The notes: a model not told the origin generated them from the letters alone. A DNA stretch of 41,178 nt from Candidatus Shapirobacteria bacterium (GCA_028710865.1 JAQTUF010000009.1:1-41178), one strand, 5' to 3'; positions 33,500 to 41,178 are shown, numbered from the stretch's first letter. Numbers and translations are program-made.

Positions 33500-33543
33500 C
33501 GGCTTTAAAACCAACCTTTATAAAAAAGATTGTTTTAGAGCCG
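33500..33543. terminator. Hairpin between converging genes, probable bidirectional terminator
   Basis: CGGCTTTAAAAC (33500-33511) pairs with GTTTTAGAGCCG (33532-33543), 12 bp with one G-T wobble, around a 20-nt loop that is itself partly self-complementary. On the plus strand it is followed by AAATTTT. On the minus strand a longer A/T-rich tail with TTTTTA follows. It lies 5 bases beyond the ugd stop and 46 bases beyond the peptide stop. Confidence 0.6.
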
Positions 33544-33548
33544 AAATT

Positions 33549-34844
33549 TTATCTTCCAACACTAATATAATCAAAACCCTTTTTCTTTATTTCCTCAACC
33601 CTAAAGATATTTCTTCCGTCGACTATATTTGGACATTTCATTACCTTCTTAACCTCGTCCAAATCAACTTCTCTAAACTCCGGCCACTCAGTTACAATTA
33701 CCAAACATTCCGTCCCTTCAACCGATTTTATTAAATTGTCTTCATATTTCACTACATCACCCAAAATTTTCTTGGCCGACTCCTTAGCAATCGGATCAAA
33801 AACTTTTACTTTTACTCCTCGATCCAGTAATTGCTTTATCACTGCTAACGATGGTGCCTCCCTAATATCATCTGTATGAGGTTTAAATGCCAATCCCCAG
33901 ATAGTAATGTTTTTTCCATGTAAATCCAATCCCAACAACCTTTGAATTTTCGATAATAAAGACTGTTTCTGAGCATCATTAGTAGTTTCTGCCGCCTCCA
34001 ATATTGGAAAACGAACATTGTTTTCCTGGGATATCTGAATTAATCCTTTGACATCTTTTGGAAAACACGATCCACCATAACCAACCCCAGCGTGTAAAAA
34101 GGCTTTCCTCCCAATTCTTTCATCCAACATCATTCCATGGGCTACTTCCTCAACATCAGCACCTATTTTTTCACAAATATTAGCCACCGAATTTATAAAG
34201 GAAATCTCCGTTGCCAAAAAAGCATTAGAGGCATATTTAATTAGTTCAGCTGTTTTAATATTAGTCAAAACAAACTCAGTCTTTAAGCCCCCATATAAAT
34301 CCATCACGATTTTTTCTGCTTTTTTTGAACCATTTCCAATCACTACCCGATCAGGATTTAAGGAATCGTATACTGCCGATCCTTCCCTTAAAAATTCAGG
34401 GTTAGAAACTATATCAAAATCACCTTTGTAATAATTTTTAATAATCCTCTCTACACTTTCCCCAGTTCCAATTGGTACCGTTGATTTATTTACAATTACC
34501 TTATACCCATTCATATTTTTACCAATTGCCTCAGCTGCTGACCTAATATAAGTCAAATTTACTCCTCCATCTGGTAAAGAAGGAGTCCCCACAGCAATAA
34601 AGACAACTTCAGACTCCTTAATCGCCTTGGATGAATTAGTGGTAAAAGATAATCTCTTTTGTTTGCAATTTTCCTTCACCAACTCTTCCAAACCTTGCTC
34701 ATATATCGGAATAATCCCTTTATTTAACTTTTTTACCCGATCTTTATCTATATCCACTCCAATTACCTGATTACCCATCTCTGCCAGACAGGTACCTGTT
34801 ACTAAACCTACATAACCAACTCCAATTACTGCTATTTTCTTCAT
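33549..34844 (-). CDS. ugd: UDP-glucose 6-dehydrogenase
   Basis: Oxidises UDP-glucose to UDP-glucuronic acid with two NAD. The 431-residue protein starts with the Rossmann motif GVGYVGLVTGTCLAEMG, includes KSTVPIGTGE and the substrate-domain YASNAFLATEISFINSVAN, and has the catalytic Cys260 in YGGSCFPKDV. The C-terminal NAD/UDP domain follows with WGLAFKPHTDDIREAPS. The length is normal for the family. It supplies acidic sugar donor for the polysaccharide. TATAAT on the minus strand lies 9 nt before the ATG, so the gene probably has its own promoter with a 1-3 nt leader, and a terminator-like hairpin lies just past its stop. Confidence 0.95.
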   Translation of the reverse strand: MKKIAVIGVGYVGLVTGTCLAEMGNQVIGVDIDKDRVKKLNKGIIPIYEQGLEELVKENCKQKRLSFTTNSSKAIKESEVVFIAVGTPSLPDGGVNLTYIRSAAEAIGKNMNGYKVIVNKSTVPIGTGESVERIIKNYYKGDFDIVSNPEFLREGSAVYDSLNPDRVVIGNGSKKAEKIVMDLYGGLKTEFVLTNIKTAELIKYASNAFLATEISFINSVANICEKIGADVEEVAHGMMLDERIGRKAFLHAGVGYGGSCFPKDVKGLIQISQENNVRFPILEAAETTNDAQKQSLLSKIQRLLGLDLHGKNITIWGLAFKPHTDDIREAPSLAVIKQLLDRGVKVKVFDPIAKESAKKILGDVVKYEDNLIKSVEGTECLVIVTEWPEFREVDLDEVKKVMKCPNIVDGRNIFRVEEIKKKGFDYISVGR

Positions 34845-34853
34845 AATGTCTAA

Positions 34854-34859
34854 ATTATA
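34854..34859 (-). promoter_or_regulatory. -10 box for ugd (near-leaderless)
   Basis: A consensus TATAAT on the minus strand ends 9 nt before the ugd ATG at 34844, giving an expected leader of about 2 nt. No Shine-Dalgarno sequence fits in the gap (TTAGACATT). Confidence 0.5.
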
Positions 34860-34868
34860 TAAAAACTT

Positions 34869-36257
34869 TTACCAAGAAGCCAATGTCATATAAGTAAAAA
34901 TTCCAAAGAACAAAATCACCACCGCCAACACCGCTTTTCTCCACCATGATGGTCTCAATTCCTTCGGTAAAGTTTTTTGATTTAACCACCAAAGTGCCCC
35001 GGTATAAACAAACATAGTTATTGCATTCAAAAACGCACTGATAGTTACTAGCTGCAGTGGTTGGTCAAAACCCACCAATAAAATTAAAATTCCTAAAACA
35101 ATCTGAGTCCACAAAAAAATATAATAAAACTTAGACATCTTTTTTACTCCAAAAACCTTTTCATTCAAAATCACCAAATTTTCCGAATTTATTCTGGCTG
35201 TCGCATCCATTACCGATAGTTGAGTAAAGAAAAGCATAATTGATACCAATACCAAAAATATAATTCCAATCACTGGCAAAGTTGAAACTCCGATATTAGC
35301 CGCCTCTTCAAACAAAAAATTTATCCCAGAAGAACCACCAAACTTTCCATAAACTGTTGAAAATGCTAATAGAGCTAATAATAAAATCGTTGTTGCTCCT
35401 GTCAACCAAAAAACTAACAAATGCTCTAAATTCACTTTCTTCCACCAAACTTTAAATCTTGATAAATTATCCTTATTAATTTCAAAAGTTTTTCCCTCCA
35501 AACTAAAATTCTGATCTCCTTTTCTCAAAAGAGAAGTTATCTTACCACCATATTTACCCATACCATACTCTTTTTCCCTAATATAAAAAGATTGAGCCAA
35601 ATTCAAATTTCCACCTGCTCCAGAATAAGCAAAAGCTCCCAAAAAAGTCATCAAAGATAACCCTGCTGGAATAAACAAAAAGCCCTCACCTTTACCTATT
35701 AGACCATTCATTAAACTCTGCCAATCAGCTCCTTTGGCTAAGAATATTGTCAATAGCAATACCGCCGGCACTCCAATATAAATCACCATCTTTTGTAATT
35801 TTTCCTGAGTCTTGTAAACTTTTCCAAAAGTTAAAACCGAACCAATCATTAACAACATTAGTATCGCTACTAACCCAGCACTTTTTATTCCCAAAACGGC
35901 CGCCAGAACCGTTGCTGATGACAATACAATTCCTGGCCACATCCACGGGATCATTGTCGACAAAATAAACCAAATAGGGGATAACCGTCCTAACTTTCGA
36001 GCTAAACCTACAAAGACACTTTCCCCGGTCACCAAGGTATATCTTTCCACTTCCATATTTATAAAAAACTGAAAAGTTATTCCAATAACTGCCGCCCAAA
36101 TTATTCCCAAACCAAAATTTGCTGATAAATAAGGCCATAAAATCAATTCACCACTACCCAAACCCATTCCCAACAAAATAAAACTCGGCCCCACCATTTT
36201 TCTAAATTTAGGTGCCTCCGGCAAAATACCTTTTCCAATTTCTTTAATTAGCTTCAT
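34869..36257 (-). CDS. Nramp-related metal/cation transporter, divergent
   Basis: A 462-residue membrane protein with eleven or so hydrophobic helices in the order of the Nramp (COG1914) family. Helix 1 has GPSFILLGMGLGSGELILWPYL, where canonical Nramp proteins carry DPGN; the metal-binding Asp and Asn are not there and GSGE stands at the end of the helix. Helix 6 reads GAFAYSGAGGNLNLAQSFYI instead of the MPHN-type metal motif. A roughly 60-residue polar insert (about 225-285) follows it. It is therefore an Nramp relative whose substrate may not be Mn or Fe. The minus-strand TATAAT lies 8 nt before the ATG, so it is transcribed on its own. Confidence 0.75.
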   Translation of the reverse strand: MKLIKEIGKGILPEAPKFRKMVGPSFILLGMGLGSGELILWPYLSANFGLGIIWAAVIGITFQFFINMEVERYTLVTGESVFVGLARKLGRLSPIWFILSTMIPWMWPGIVLSSATVLAAVLGIKSAGLVAILMLLMIGSVLTFGKVYKTQEKLQKMVIYIGVPAVLLLTIFLAKGADWQSLMNGLIGKGEGFLFIPAGLSLMTFLGAFAYSGAGGNLNLAQSFYIREKEYGMGKYGGKITSLLRKGDQNFSLEGKTFEINKDNLSRFKVWWKKVNLEHLLVFWLTGATTILLLALLAFSTVYGKFGGSSGINFLFEEAANIGVSTLPVIGIIFLVLVSIMLFFTQLSVMDATARINSENLVILNEKVFGVKKMSKFYYIFLWTQIVLGILILLVGFDQPLQLVTISAFLNAITMFVYTGALWWLNQKTLPKELRPSWWRKAVLAVVILFFGIFTYMTLASW

Positions 36258-36265
36258 CCATCTAC

Positions 36266-36271
36266 ATTATA
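36266..36271 (-). promoter_or_regulatory. -10 box for the Nramp-like gene (near-leaderless)
   Basis: A perfect TATAAT on the minus strand ends 8 nt before the ATG at 36257. The spacer GTAGATGG holds a purine-rich GATGG but is too short to act as a normal leader. The expected leader is 1-2 nt. Confidence 0.5.
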
Positions 36272-36314
36272 ATCAGAAAAAACAATTCAAAACAACTAAG
36301 CTAACTAACCAATC

Positions 36315-36599
36315 TTATTCTATTTCGACAACTTTAGCCTTAATTTCATTATTTCCAACCCTATATACAATATCCTCATTTATATTTTTTCCCAAAGAAG
36401 CTACTCCTAAAGGATCCTTATCAGAGACAAAAAAGACTCTACTAAAAGCGTCTTCTTTCTTTTCCGTTAATGGCATATCGTTTTCATAGCGATACCTATC
36501 TTTTTCTGGAACTACCATTGTTCGTTGAACTTCATCTCCAAAATCAAGCGAAAAAATTCCCCCTAGCTTAACTTTCTTAATATTATTTATATTCTCCAA
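36315..36599 (-). CDS. GreA/GreB C-terminal-like mini-protein
   Basis: The 94-residue product, starting at TTG, corresponds to the C-terminal FKBP-like domain of GreA/GreB and Rnk. LGGIFSLDFGDEVQRTMVVPEK equals the strand-loop after the linker in GreA (VxxGSxVxLxxxxxxxxYxIVG), and SDKDPLGVASLGKNINEDIVYRV matches the conserved SPLGxALLGKxxGDxV motif. The N-terminal coiled coil that reaches the RNA polymerase active site is missing, so it cannot stimulate transcript cleavage like GreA, but could bind polymerase at the same place as Rnk does. TATAAT with an extended TG lies 8 nt before the TTG, supporting this start. Confidence 0.72.
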   Translation of the reverse strand: MENINNIKKVKLGGIFSLDFGDEVQRTMVVPEKDRYRYENDMPLTEKKEDAFSRVFFVSDKDPLGVASLGKNINEDIVYRVGNNEIKAKVVEIE

Positions 36600-36607
36600 C
36601 TTACAAG

Positions 36608-36616
36608 ATTATACCA
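36608..36616 (-). promoter_or_regulatory. Extended -10 promoter for the GreA-C-like gene
   Basis: On the minus strand TGGTATAAT is a consensus extended -10 box. It ends 8 nt before the TTG start at 36599, so the message is predicted to be leaderless or to have a 1-nt leader, with a non-ATG start. Confidence 0.5.
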
Positions 36617-36642
36617 AAGCACAGGGGAAAATTCAACTACCC

Positions 36643-37620
36643 TTAACTTTTAGCATTCGATTTTTGATGCCATTTCCAAGCACTATCAATTATCACCTGT
36701 AAATCGGCATATTTTGGACTCCACCTCAACACCTCTTTAGCTTTTTTTGAATCAGCCACCAACTCCGGAGGATCCCCAGGCCTTCTATCAGCCTCAGTCA
36801 CTTTAAAATCTATTCCAGTAACTTTTTTGGCCATATCAATCACTTCTCTAACTGAAAAACCATTTCCGTTACCTAAATTAAAACGATCACTTTGATTTTT
36901 ATCCATCAAATACTTCAATGCCAATACATGAGCCTGAGCTAAATCAATTACATGAATATAATCTCGAACACAAGTTCCATCCGGAGTAGGGTAGTCAGTT
37001 CCAAAAATTTTAATATCCTCCCTCTTACCAATAGCTGCATCCAAAATAAGGGGAATCAAGTGTGACTCTGGACTGTGATTTTCACCAATTTCTCCGTCCA
37101 AATCTGCACCACAAGCATTAAAATATCTCAAAGCTACCGATTTTAACTCATAAGCATTGTCATAATCAGATAATATTTTTTCCACCATTAATTTTGCCTG
37201 TCCATAAGGGTTTATCGGGTTTTGAGGATGTTTTTCATCTATCGGTATATATTCAGGGTTACCAAAAGTTGCTGCGGTTGAAGAAAAAATAATCTTTTTT
37301 ACATTATTCTCCAACATCACCTGAAATAAATTAAGAGTATTCTCTAAATTATTTTGATAATATTTCTGCGGATCTTTAACCGATTCTCCCACCTCTATAA
37401 AAGCAGCAAAATGCATCACTGCCTCAATTGGATATTTTTTAAAAACTTCTCTTATTTGTTCGATATCACTTAGATCTCCTTCAAAAAATTCTCCCCACTT
37501 AACTGCTTCTTTATGACCTTTAACTAAGCTATCAAAAATAACCGTTTTATACCCTTCTTTATTTAATTCTTTATTAATATGGGAGCCAATATATCCTGCC
37601 CCTCCGACGACTAAAATCAT
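36643..37620 (-). CDS. galE: UDP-glucose 4-epimerase
   Basis: Interconverts UDP-glucose and UDP-galactose (possibly the GlcNAc/GalNAc pair). The 325-residue SDR has GGAGYIGSHINKEL at the N-terminus, HFAAFIEVGES, the catalytic Ser in IFSSTAATFG, NPYGQAKLMVEKIL with the Tyr-x3-Lys pair, and RYFNACGADLDGEIGENH plus PDGTCVRDYIHVIDLAQAH, both strongly typical of GalE. The length is standard. It feeds galactose-type donors to the glycosyltransferases around it. A 51-nt gap separates it from the membrane protein gene upstream. TAAATA 7 nt before the ATG may be its -10. Confidence 0.94.
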   Translation of the reverse strand: MILVVGGAGYIGSHINKELNKEGYKTVIFDSLVKGHKEAVKWGEFFEGDLSDIEQIREVFKKYPIEAVMHFAAFIEVGESVKDPQKYYQNNLENTLNLFQVMLENNVKKIIFSSTAATFGNPEYIPIDEKHPQNPINPYGQAKLMVEKILSDYDNAYELKSVALRYFNACGADLDGEIGENHSPESHLIPLILDAAIGKREDIKIFGTDYPTPDGTCVRDYIHVIDLAQAHVLALKYLMDKNQSDRFNLGNGNGFSVREVIDMAKKVTGIDFKVTEADRRPGDPPELVADSKKAKEVLRWSPKYADLQVIIDSAWKWHQKSNAKS

Positions 37621-37671
37621 AATTAAATATTTAACAAACTTATAACTTTTTAATTAAAACACACTATTTTA

Positions 37672-38643
37672 CTATTTTTTGTCAATTTTCTTAAAATCAG
37701 GAGTCAAAGTAACCAATCCACCTATCAAACAATTCAATACCGCTAAAATACCACCGAAAGTAGAAGTCAATAAAATCCCCTCGGCCACACCCCCGACCTT
37801 CAAAAAGAAAAATAAATACAATTGCTCTCTGGCTCCAAAACCAGCAATTGAAATTGGCAACAACAAAATCACCGAAATCACCGGGATATAAACCAATATC
37901 GAAAATAAACTCAAATTTGCCCCAAAATACCAACTTATAAACCAAAGTTGAAGTACCCAACCAAACTCACTCACTACCGACAACAAAAGACCCTTCACTA
38001 TTTGTCCCAAATTTTTTCTATTAACCAATTCTCCCACCGGAATTAACTTATTAAGGACTTTCCATCTTTTAAAAATCTTCCATCTAAAGATAGTTTTATT
38101 AATGTCAAAAAAATAAATGAAAATATAGAAAGATAAACAACCCAAAACTAAAAGACCAATCAACACCAAAAGAAAATCAGGAACAAAAATACCTTTGGAT
38201 CTAGCCACAAATACAAAAATAAAACCTACAAACATATAAGTTGACATCCCTATAAACCTATCCAAAAAAACCGATCCTAATAATTTCGTTTTTGAAATCT
38301 CCGGATACTTATTATCAATAATCAACCATTTGACCACATCAGTTCCCGCCATACTTGGCACAAACAATCCATAAAAAGAAGCCGCCCAACTAGACTTGGC
38401 AAAATTCAAAAAATCACTAAATTTTGGTTTTTTAATTAAAAGTAAACTCCAACGATAAGAAATAAGAAAAACAAAAAAAATCGAAATAAAAATATTTAAA
38501 ATTACAAACCATATTTTCACTCCTGCCAACTGAGAAAGTAAATTTAGAACGTCAAATTTTCTAAAGGCTAGATAAATTAATACTGATGAAAAAATCAATT
38601 TAAATATTCTGGAGGCGAAAATCTTTTTAACCGTCTTAAACAT
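37672..38643 (-). CDS. YbhN/AglD family membrane protein (lysylphosphatidylglycerol synthase TM region, UPF0104)
   Basis: A 323-residue protein with about eight transmembrane helices. Its blocks LIYLAFRKFDVLNLLSQL at the N-terminus, RWSLLL after helix 2, FVPSMAGTDVVKWLII in the middle and SIAGFGAREQLYLFFFL near the C-terminus follow the UPF0104/LPG synthase TM family. Members include AglD and bacterial relatives associated with lipid-linked sugar transfer, but the biochemical role of the stand-alone membrane form is not settled. In this neighbourhood a lipid-carrier handling or flipping role is plausible. The gene is divergent from the GT4 at 38677, and the two starts are only 33 nt apart. 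Confidence 0.85.
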   Translation of the reverse strand: MFKTVKKIFASRIFKLIFSSVLIYLAFRKFDVLNLLSQLAGVKIWFVILNIFISIFFVFLISYRWSLLLIKKPKFSDFLNFAKSSWAASFYGLFVPSMAGTDVVKWLIIDNKYPEISKTKLLGSVFLDRFIGMSTYMFVGFIFVFVARSKGIFVPDFLLVLIGLLVLGCLSFYIFIYFFDINKTIFRWKIFKRWKVLNKLIPVGELVNRKNLGQIVKGLLLSVVSEFGWVLQLWFISWYFGANLSLFSILVYIPVISVILLLPISIAGFGAREQLYLFFFLKVGGVAEGILLTSTFGGILAVLNCLIGGLVTLTPDFKKIDKK

Positions 38644-38664
38644 AAACTAAAATAGAATACCACG

Positions 38665-38670
38665 TATAAT
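38665..38670 (+). promoter_or_regulatory. Consensus -10 box for the GT4 operon (leaderless start predicted)
   Basis: TATAAT ends 6 nt (AAACCC) before the ATG at 38677, placing the transcription start on the start codon. This is the clearest leaderless-type arrangement in the window. No -35 hexamer is evident upstream. Confidence 0.6.
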
Positions 38671-38676
38671 AAACCC

Positions 38677-39897
38677 ATGAGCAAATTTCTGCTTATTAGT
38701 CATATTTTTCCACCCGCAGTCGATGGAGGATCAAAAGTAGTTTGGAAGCTCGGCCAATTTTTCCAACAAAATAATCATCAAACTCTTTATCTTTCTTCCG
38801 ACTGTTCTAGTACCGACGATTTTACTAAATCAAAATATCAAAAATCCAAAATCCCTAAAAATTATCAATCCAATGTTCTAAAACTTCCTGTTTATCACCA
38901 CCTTCGTCGCCCCTTAAAATTTATAAATCTCTTTCTTCCGAAAAAATCTTATCTTTACGGACTATTAAAAGTCTCTCAAAAAGGACCCATCTTTAAAATA
39001 ATTCCATTTATAAAAATAACTTCTAAAATTATTAAATTTAAACCGGATTACATCATCGCCGGACCCCTTCCCACCACCACCATTCTCTATGCCCGTTTTT
39101 TTAAGTTTTTAACTAATTTAATAAATCATCAATCAACTAAATTACTAATCAATGCTTCTTTTCACCAGACCGATCCCGACTTTCACGCTTTACCCCTAAT
39201 CAAAACTCTCCAAAAAACTGATTTTATTTGGACTCTGACCCAATATGAAACTGATTATTTTGTTCAAAAATATAAAATCAATCCTCAAAAAATAATTCTA
39301 GCCGGCAATGGAGTCGATTCTAATTTCATCATTTCAAAAATAAAAGAAAAATCCAACCAAAAACCAAATATCTTGTTTATCGGCAATCTTTGTTCCCATA
39401 AACGAGTCGATTTACTTATCAAAAGTTTCTCTCAAATAAAATCCAATGCCTCTCTAATAATAGTTGGTCAAAAAACTCTCTTTTACCCTGAAATCCAAAA
39501 AATATATCAATCCTTAAATTCCAAAATCAAAAAACATATGGAATTCAAATTCAATGTTTTTGATAAAAAAGAATTAATTAATTTAATTGATAATTCTCTA
39601 TTTCTAGTTCTCCCTTCCATTCAGGAAAGTTTTGGTCTGGTTCTAATTGAATCCTGGGCTAGAGGAAAGGCGGTTTTAACTACCGATATTCCACCCCTCC
39701 AAGAATTGGTCCAAAAAAGTCACGGCGGTCTCAACTTCAAAATTGATGATCAAGAAGATCTTCAAAAACAAATTCAAAAACTAATTAATAATTCAAAACT
39801 TCGTACTGAATTCGGTCAAAACGGTTTAAATTACGTTAAAAATCATTATACTTGGGACCTAGTCGGTCAAAAAATATGGCAAAAAATATCTCCATAA
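38677..39897 (+). CDS. GT4 family glycosyltransferase
   Basis: Encodes 406 residues of GT-B fold. SHIFPPAVDGGSKVVWKLGQ at the N-terminus is the acceptor-side glycine loop, ILAGNGVDSNFI begins the C-terminal domain, LFIGNLCSHKRVDLLIKSF is the donor-domain opening, and PSIQESFGLVLIESWARGKAVL gives the E-x7-E nucleotide-sugar motif. It would add a sugar to the growing chain on the inside of the membrane; donor and linkage are not readable. It starts the last plus-strand operon here and overlaps the DUF192 gene by 22 nt. Confidence 0.9.
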   Translation: MSKFLLISHIFPPAVDGGSKVVWKLGQFFQQNNHQTLYLSSDCSSTDDFTKSKYQKSKIPKNYQSNVLKLPVYHHLRRPLKFINLFLPKKSYLYGLLKVSQKGPIFKIIPFIKITSKIIKFKPDYIIAGPLPTTTILYARFFKFLTNLINHQSTKLLINASFHQTDPDFHALPLIKTLQKTDFIWTLTQYETDYFVQKYKINPQKIILAGNGVDSNFIISKIKEKSNQKPNILFIGNLCSHKRVDLLIKSFSQIKSNASLIIVGQKTLFYPEIQKIYQSLNSKIKKHMEFKFNVFDKKELINLIDNSLFLVLPSIQESFGLVLIESWARGKAVLTTDIPPLQELVQKSHGGLNFKIDDQEDLQKQIQKLINNSKLRTEFGQNGLNYVKNHYTWDLVGQKIWQKISP

Positions 39898-40328
39898 TCA
39901 CCATCGTTCTTCTTATTCTTGTGGCTCTATATATAATTTTCAATTTATTCTTCAAAAAAGACTATCAAAACACAAATTTAAAGCTAAACGGCCACGATTA
40001 TCAAATCGAAATTGCCCAAACTATTACCCAAAAAAGCCAAGGTCTTTCCCATCGGGACCAACTCTGCTCCAACTGTGGTATGATTTTTCTCTTTAATTAT
40101 CAATCAACTCTCCCTTTTTGGATGAAAGACACACTCTTTCCTTTGGATTTAATCTGGATTGATTCCGACGGTAAAATAGTTGATATTCAAACCGCCACTG
40201 AAACTAATTCTCAAAAAATTTACAAAAATTCTTCACCGGCTCAATATGTCCTCGAAATCAACGCCGGCGATTGTCAAAAAATTGGCCTTAAAACAGGGGA
40301 TATAGTAGACTTATCCAATATCAAATGA
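39876..40328 (+). CDS. DUF192 family protein, membrane-anchored
   Basis: I take the ATG at 39876 (150 residues, MAKNISIITIVLL) as the start; an in-frame TTG at 39852 would extend it back over the GT4 gene without adding a recognisable element. Residues 5-25 form a transmembrane anchor or uncleaved signal. The remainder is the DUF192 barrel, with IAQTITQKSQGLSHRDQL, GMIFLFNYQSTLPFWMKDTLFPLDLIWID and YVLEINAGDC, all diagnostic of the family. DUF192 proteins are secreted or membrane-attached and have no firmly known function. Its stop overlaps the start of the following GT2 (ATGA), so it belongs to the glycosyltransferase operon. Confidence 0.87.
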   Translation: MAKNISIITIVLLILVALYIIFNLFFKKDYQNTNLKLNGHDYQIEIAQTITQKSQGLSHRDQLCSNCGMIFLFNYQSTLPFWMKDTLFPLDLIWIDSDGKIVDIQTATETNSQKIYKNSSPAQYVLEINAGDCQKIGLKTGDIVDLSNIK

Positions 40329-41178
40329 ATCAAATAAATTTTTCCATTATCATTCCCAACCATAATGGTGCCAAATTTTTACCCAAATGTCTTGACTCTC
40401 TTCAAAAAGCCATCAACAACTGTCCTAATTCAAAATTTGAAATTGTCATTGTTGACAACAATTCCCAGGACAACAGTTTACAAATAGTCCAAAACTTTAA
40501 TTTTAAAGATTTAAAAATAATCAGAAAGTCAAAAAATCTTGGTTTTGCTTCAGCAATCAATCTTGGTATTAAAAAATCAAAATACGACTTTGTTATTCCT
40601 TGTAATAATGACCTCCATCTGAAAACAAATTGGTTTAAACTAATTTCCCAAACCATCAAAGAAAATAAAGATCCAAAAATTATCACTTTCTTTGGTACTG
40701 TTCTCGACAAAGAGGGAACCCACTATGAATCCCAAGGATTAAAATTTTTTATTCAAGGAAAAGCCCAAAATATTTCCAATGGCAAAACATTTTCTTCTAA
40801 AGATATAAAAAACCATAACTCTAATAAATTAATATGGGGTGCCTCCGCTGCCCTAGTTGTTTATCAAAAAGATATTCTTCAAAAAGTTGGTCTCTTTGAT
40901 AACGATTTTTTTGCTTACGAAGAAGATGTCGATTTATCCCTACGTCTTCACAAACTTGGTTTTAAAACTCTCTACATTCCTCAAGCAATTTGTTATCACC
41001 TCGGCGGCGGTACCAGCAACACTATGGGAAACTTCCGTCAAAAAATGGATTTTAAAAATTGGATTTATATCATTATCAAAAACTATTCCACTAAAGAATT
41101 TTGGGTAAATCTACCAGCAATCTTTATTGAAAGACTGCGCAATTTTTCCTTTTTAGTCAAAAATACTTCTCCCAAGGA
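40325..41178 (+). CDS. GT2 family glycosyltransferase (WbbL-like), 3' end beyond window
   Basis: The frame opens at the ATG overlapping the DUF192 stop and remains open for 284 codons to the window edge. SIIIPNHNGAKFLPKCLDSL, IVDNNSQDNS, KNLGFASAINLGI, CNNDLHLKTNW as metal motif and FFAYEEDVDLSLRLHKLGF as the catalytic region define a GT-A fold enzyme of the same WbbL/rhamnosyltransferase-like group as the gene at 6199-7230. GASAALVVYQKDIL is the conserved step before the catalytic loop. The family's C-terminal helices are beginning at the edge. Donor and acceptor are unknown. Confidence 0.88.
   Translation, partial: MNQINFSIIIPNHNGAKFLPKCLDSLQKAINNCPNSKFEIVIVDNNSQDNSLQIVQNFNFKDLKIIRKSKNLGFASAINLGIKKSKYDFVIPCNNDLHLKTNWFKLISQTIKENKDPKIITFFGTVLDKEGTHYESQGLKFFIQGKAQNISNGKTFSSKDIKNHNSNKLIWGASAALVVYQKDILQKVGLFDNDFFAYEEDVDLSLRLHKLGFKTLYIPQAICYHLGGGTSNTMGNFRQKMDFKNWIYIIIKNYSTKEFWVNLPAIFIERLRNFSFLVKNTSPK

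Noticed and set aside
39852..39875. Earlier TTG start for the DUF192 protein
   Set aside because: It adds eight residues inside the GT4 gene without any motif. The ATG at 39876 directly precedes the membrane anchor.
1..41178. TGA recoding as in Gracilibacteria/SR1
   Set aside because: TGA ends several well-defined genes at the expected family length, and no internal TGA is needed.

Overview
The window looks like a chromosomal surface-polysaccharide region from a small-genome, AT-rich bacterium, most likely a member of the Candidate Phyla Radiation (Patescibacteria). The pointers are very AT-rich coding DNA, genes packed with 1-26 nt overlaps, a DUF5674 protein, a divergent YvcK/CofD protein, a GreA-C-terminal-like mini-protein and a heavy load of glycosyltransferases without lipid A genes. 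TGA is used as an ordinary stop (for example at the ends of the YvcK-like gene, wzt and metK), so this is not one of the recoded (Gracilibacteria/SR1-type) lineages. The phylum placement is inference from gene style. A Microgenomates-like lineage is possible, but no rRNA or marker gene is present to prove it.

Layout. 1-1704 (minus): a zinc-ribbon SAM methyltransferase cut by the window edge, and a YvcK/CofD-like protein. 1705-1912: an intergenic region with a perfect 38-bp direct repeat. 1913-10222 (plus): an export and glycan-assembly operon with an ABC-2 permease (Wzm), two small genes (DUF5674 and an unknown), the ATPase (Wzt, no carbohydrate-binding tail), an FkbM methyltransferase-GT4 fusion, a GT2, a GT4 and a GT-C-like membrane protein. 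10215-14883 (minus): a four-gene operon (Dol-P-Man-synthase-like GT2, methyltransferase, two large GT-C-like membrane proteins). 14962-17160 (plus): one further large GT-C-like membrane protein. 17157-27601 (minus): an eleven-gene operon for a CDP-activated deoxysugar (RfbF, RfbG, a second divergent nucleotidyltransferase, DJ-1/PfpI protein, cupin, TPP-dependent carboligase-like enzyme, Ldh_2 oxidoreductase, SDR, HAD phosphatase, polyprenyl-phosphate GT2, RfbH). 27639-33285: methyl-cycle genes, with metK under a compact SAM-I-clan riboswitch on the minus strand and, divergently, adenosine kinase, SAH hydrolase and an LtaS-like sulfatase-fold membrane enzyme. 33286-33548: a 34-residue membrane peptide gene and a hairpin. 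33549-38643 (minus): Ugd, an Nramp-like transporter, a GreA-C-like protein, GalE and a YbhN/AglD-type membrane protein. 38677-41178 (plus): GT4, a membrane-anchored DUF192 protein and a GT2 that runs off the window.

How the parts fit. GalE and Ugd supply UDP-Gal and UDP-GlcA. The rfb-type operon supplies a CDP-6-deoxy or 3,6-dideoxy sugar. RfbH keeps every diagnostic E1 residue (His in place of the PLP lysine, and the C-X57-C-X1-C-X7-C iron-sulfur motif). The acetolactate-synthase-like TPP enzyme beside it suggests a branched-chain sugar of the yersiniose type, although the E3 reductase is not in the window. The glycosyltransferases build the chain and Wzm/Wzt exports it. MetK, SAH hydrolase and adenosine kinase recycle SAM for the three or more methyltransferases here.

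Regulation. Several operons start with a good -10 hexamer only 5-9 nt before the start codon (for example TATAAT at 38665, ATG at 38677), which predicts leaderless or almost leaderless mRNAs. Two genes with a clear Shine-Dalgarno sequence are metK, behind its riboswitch, and the 34-residue peptide gene. No tRNA, rRNA, CRISPR array, insertion sequence or phage gene was seen.
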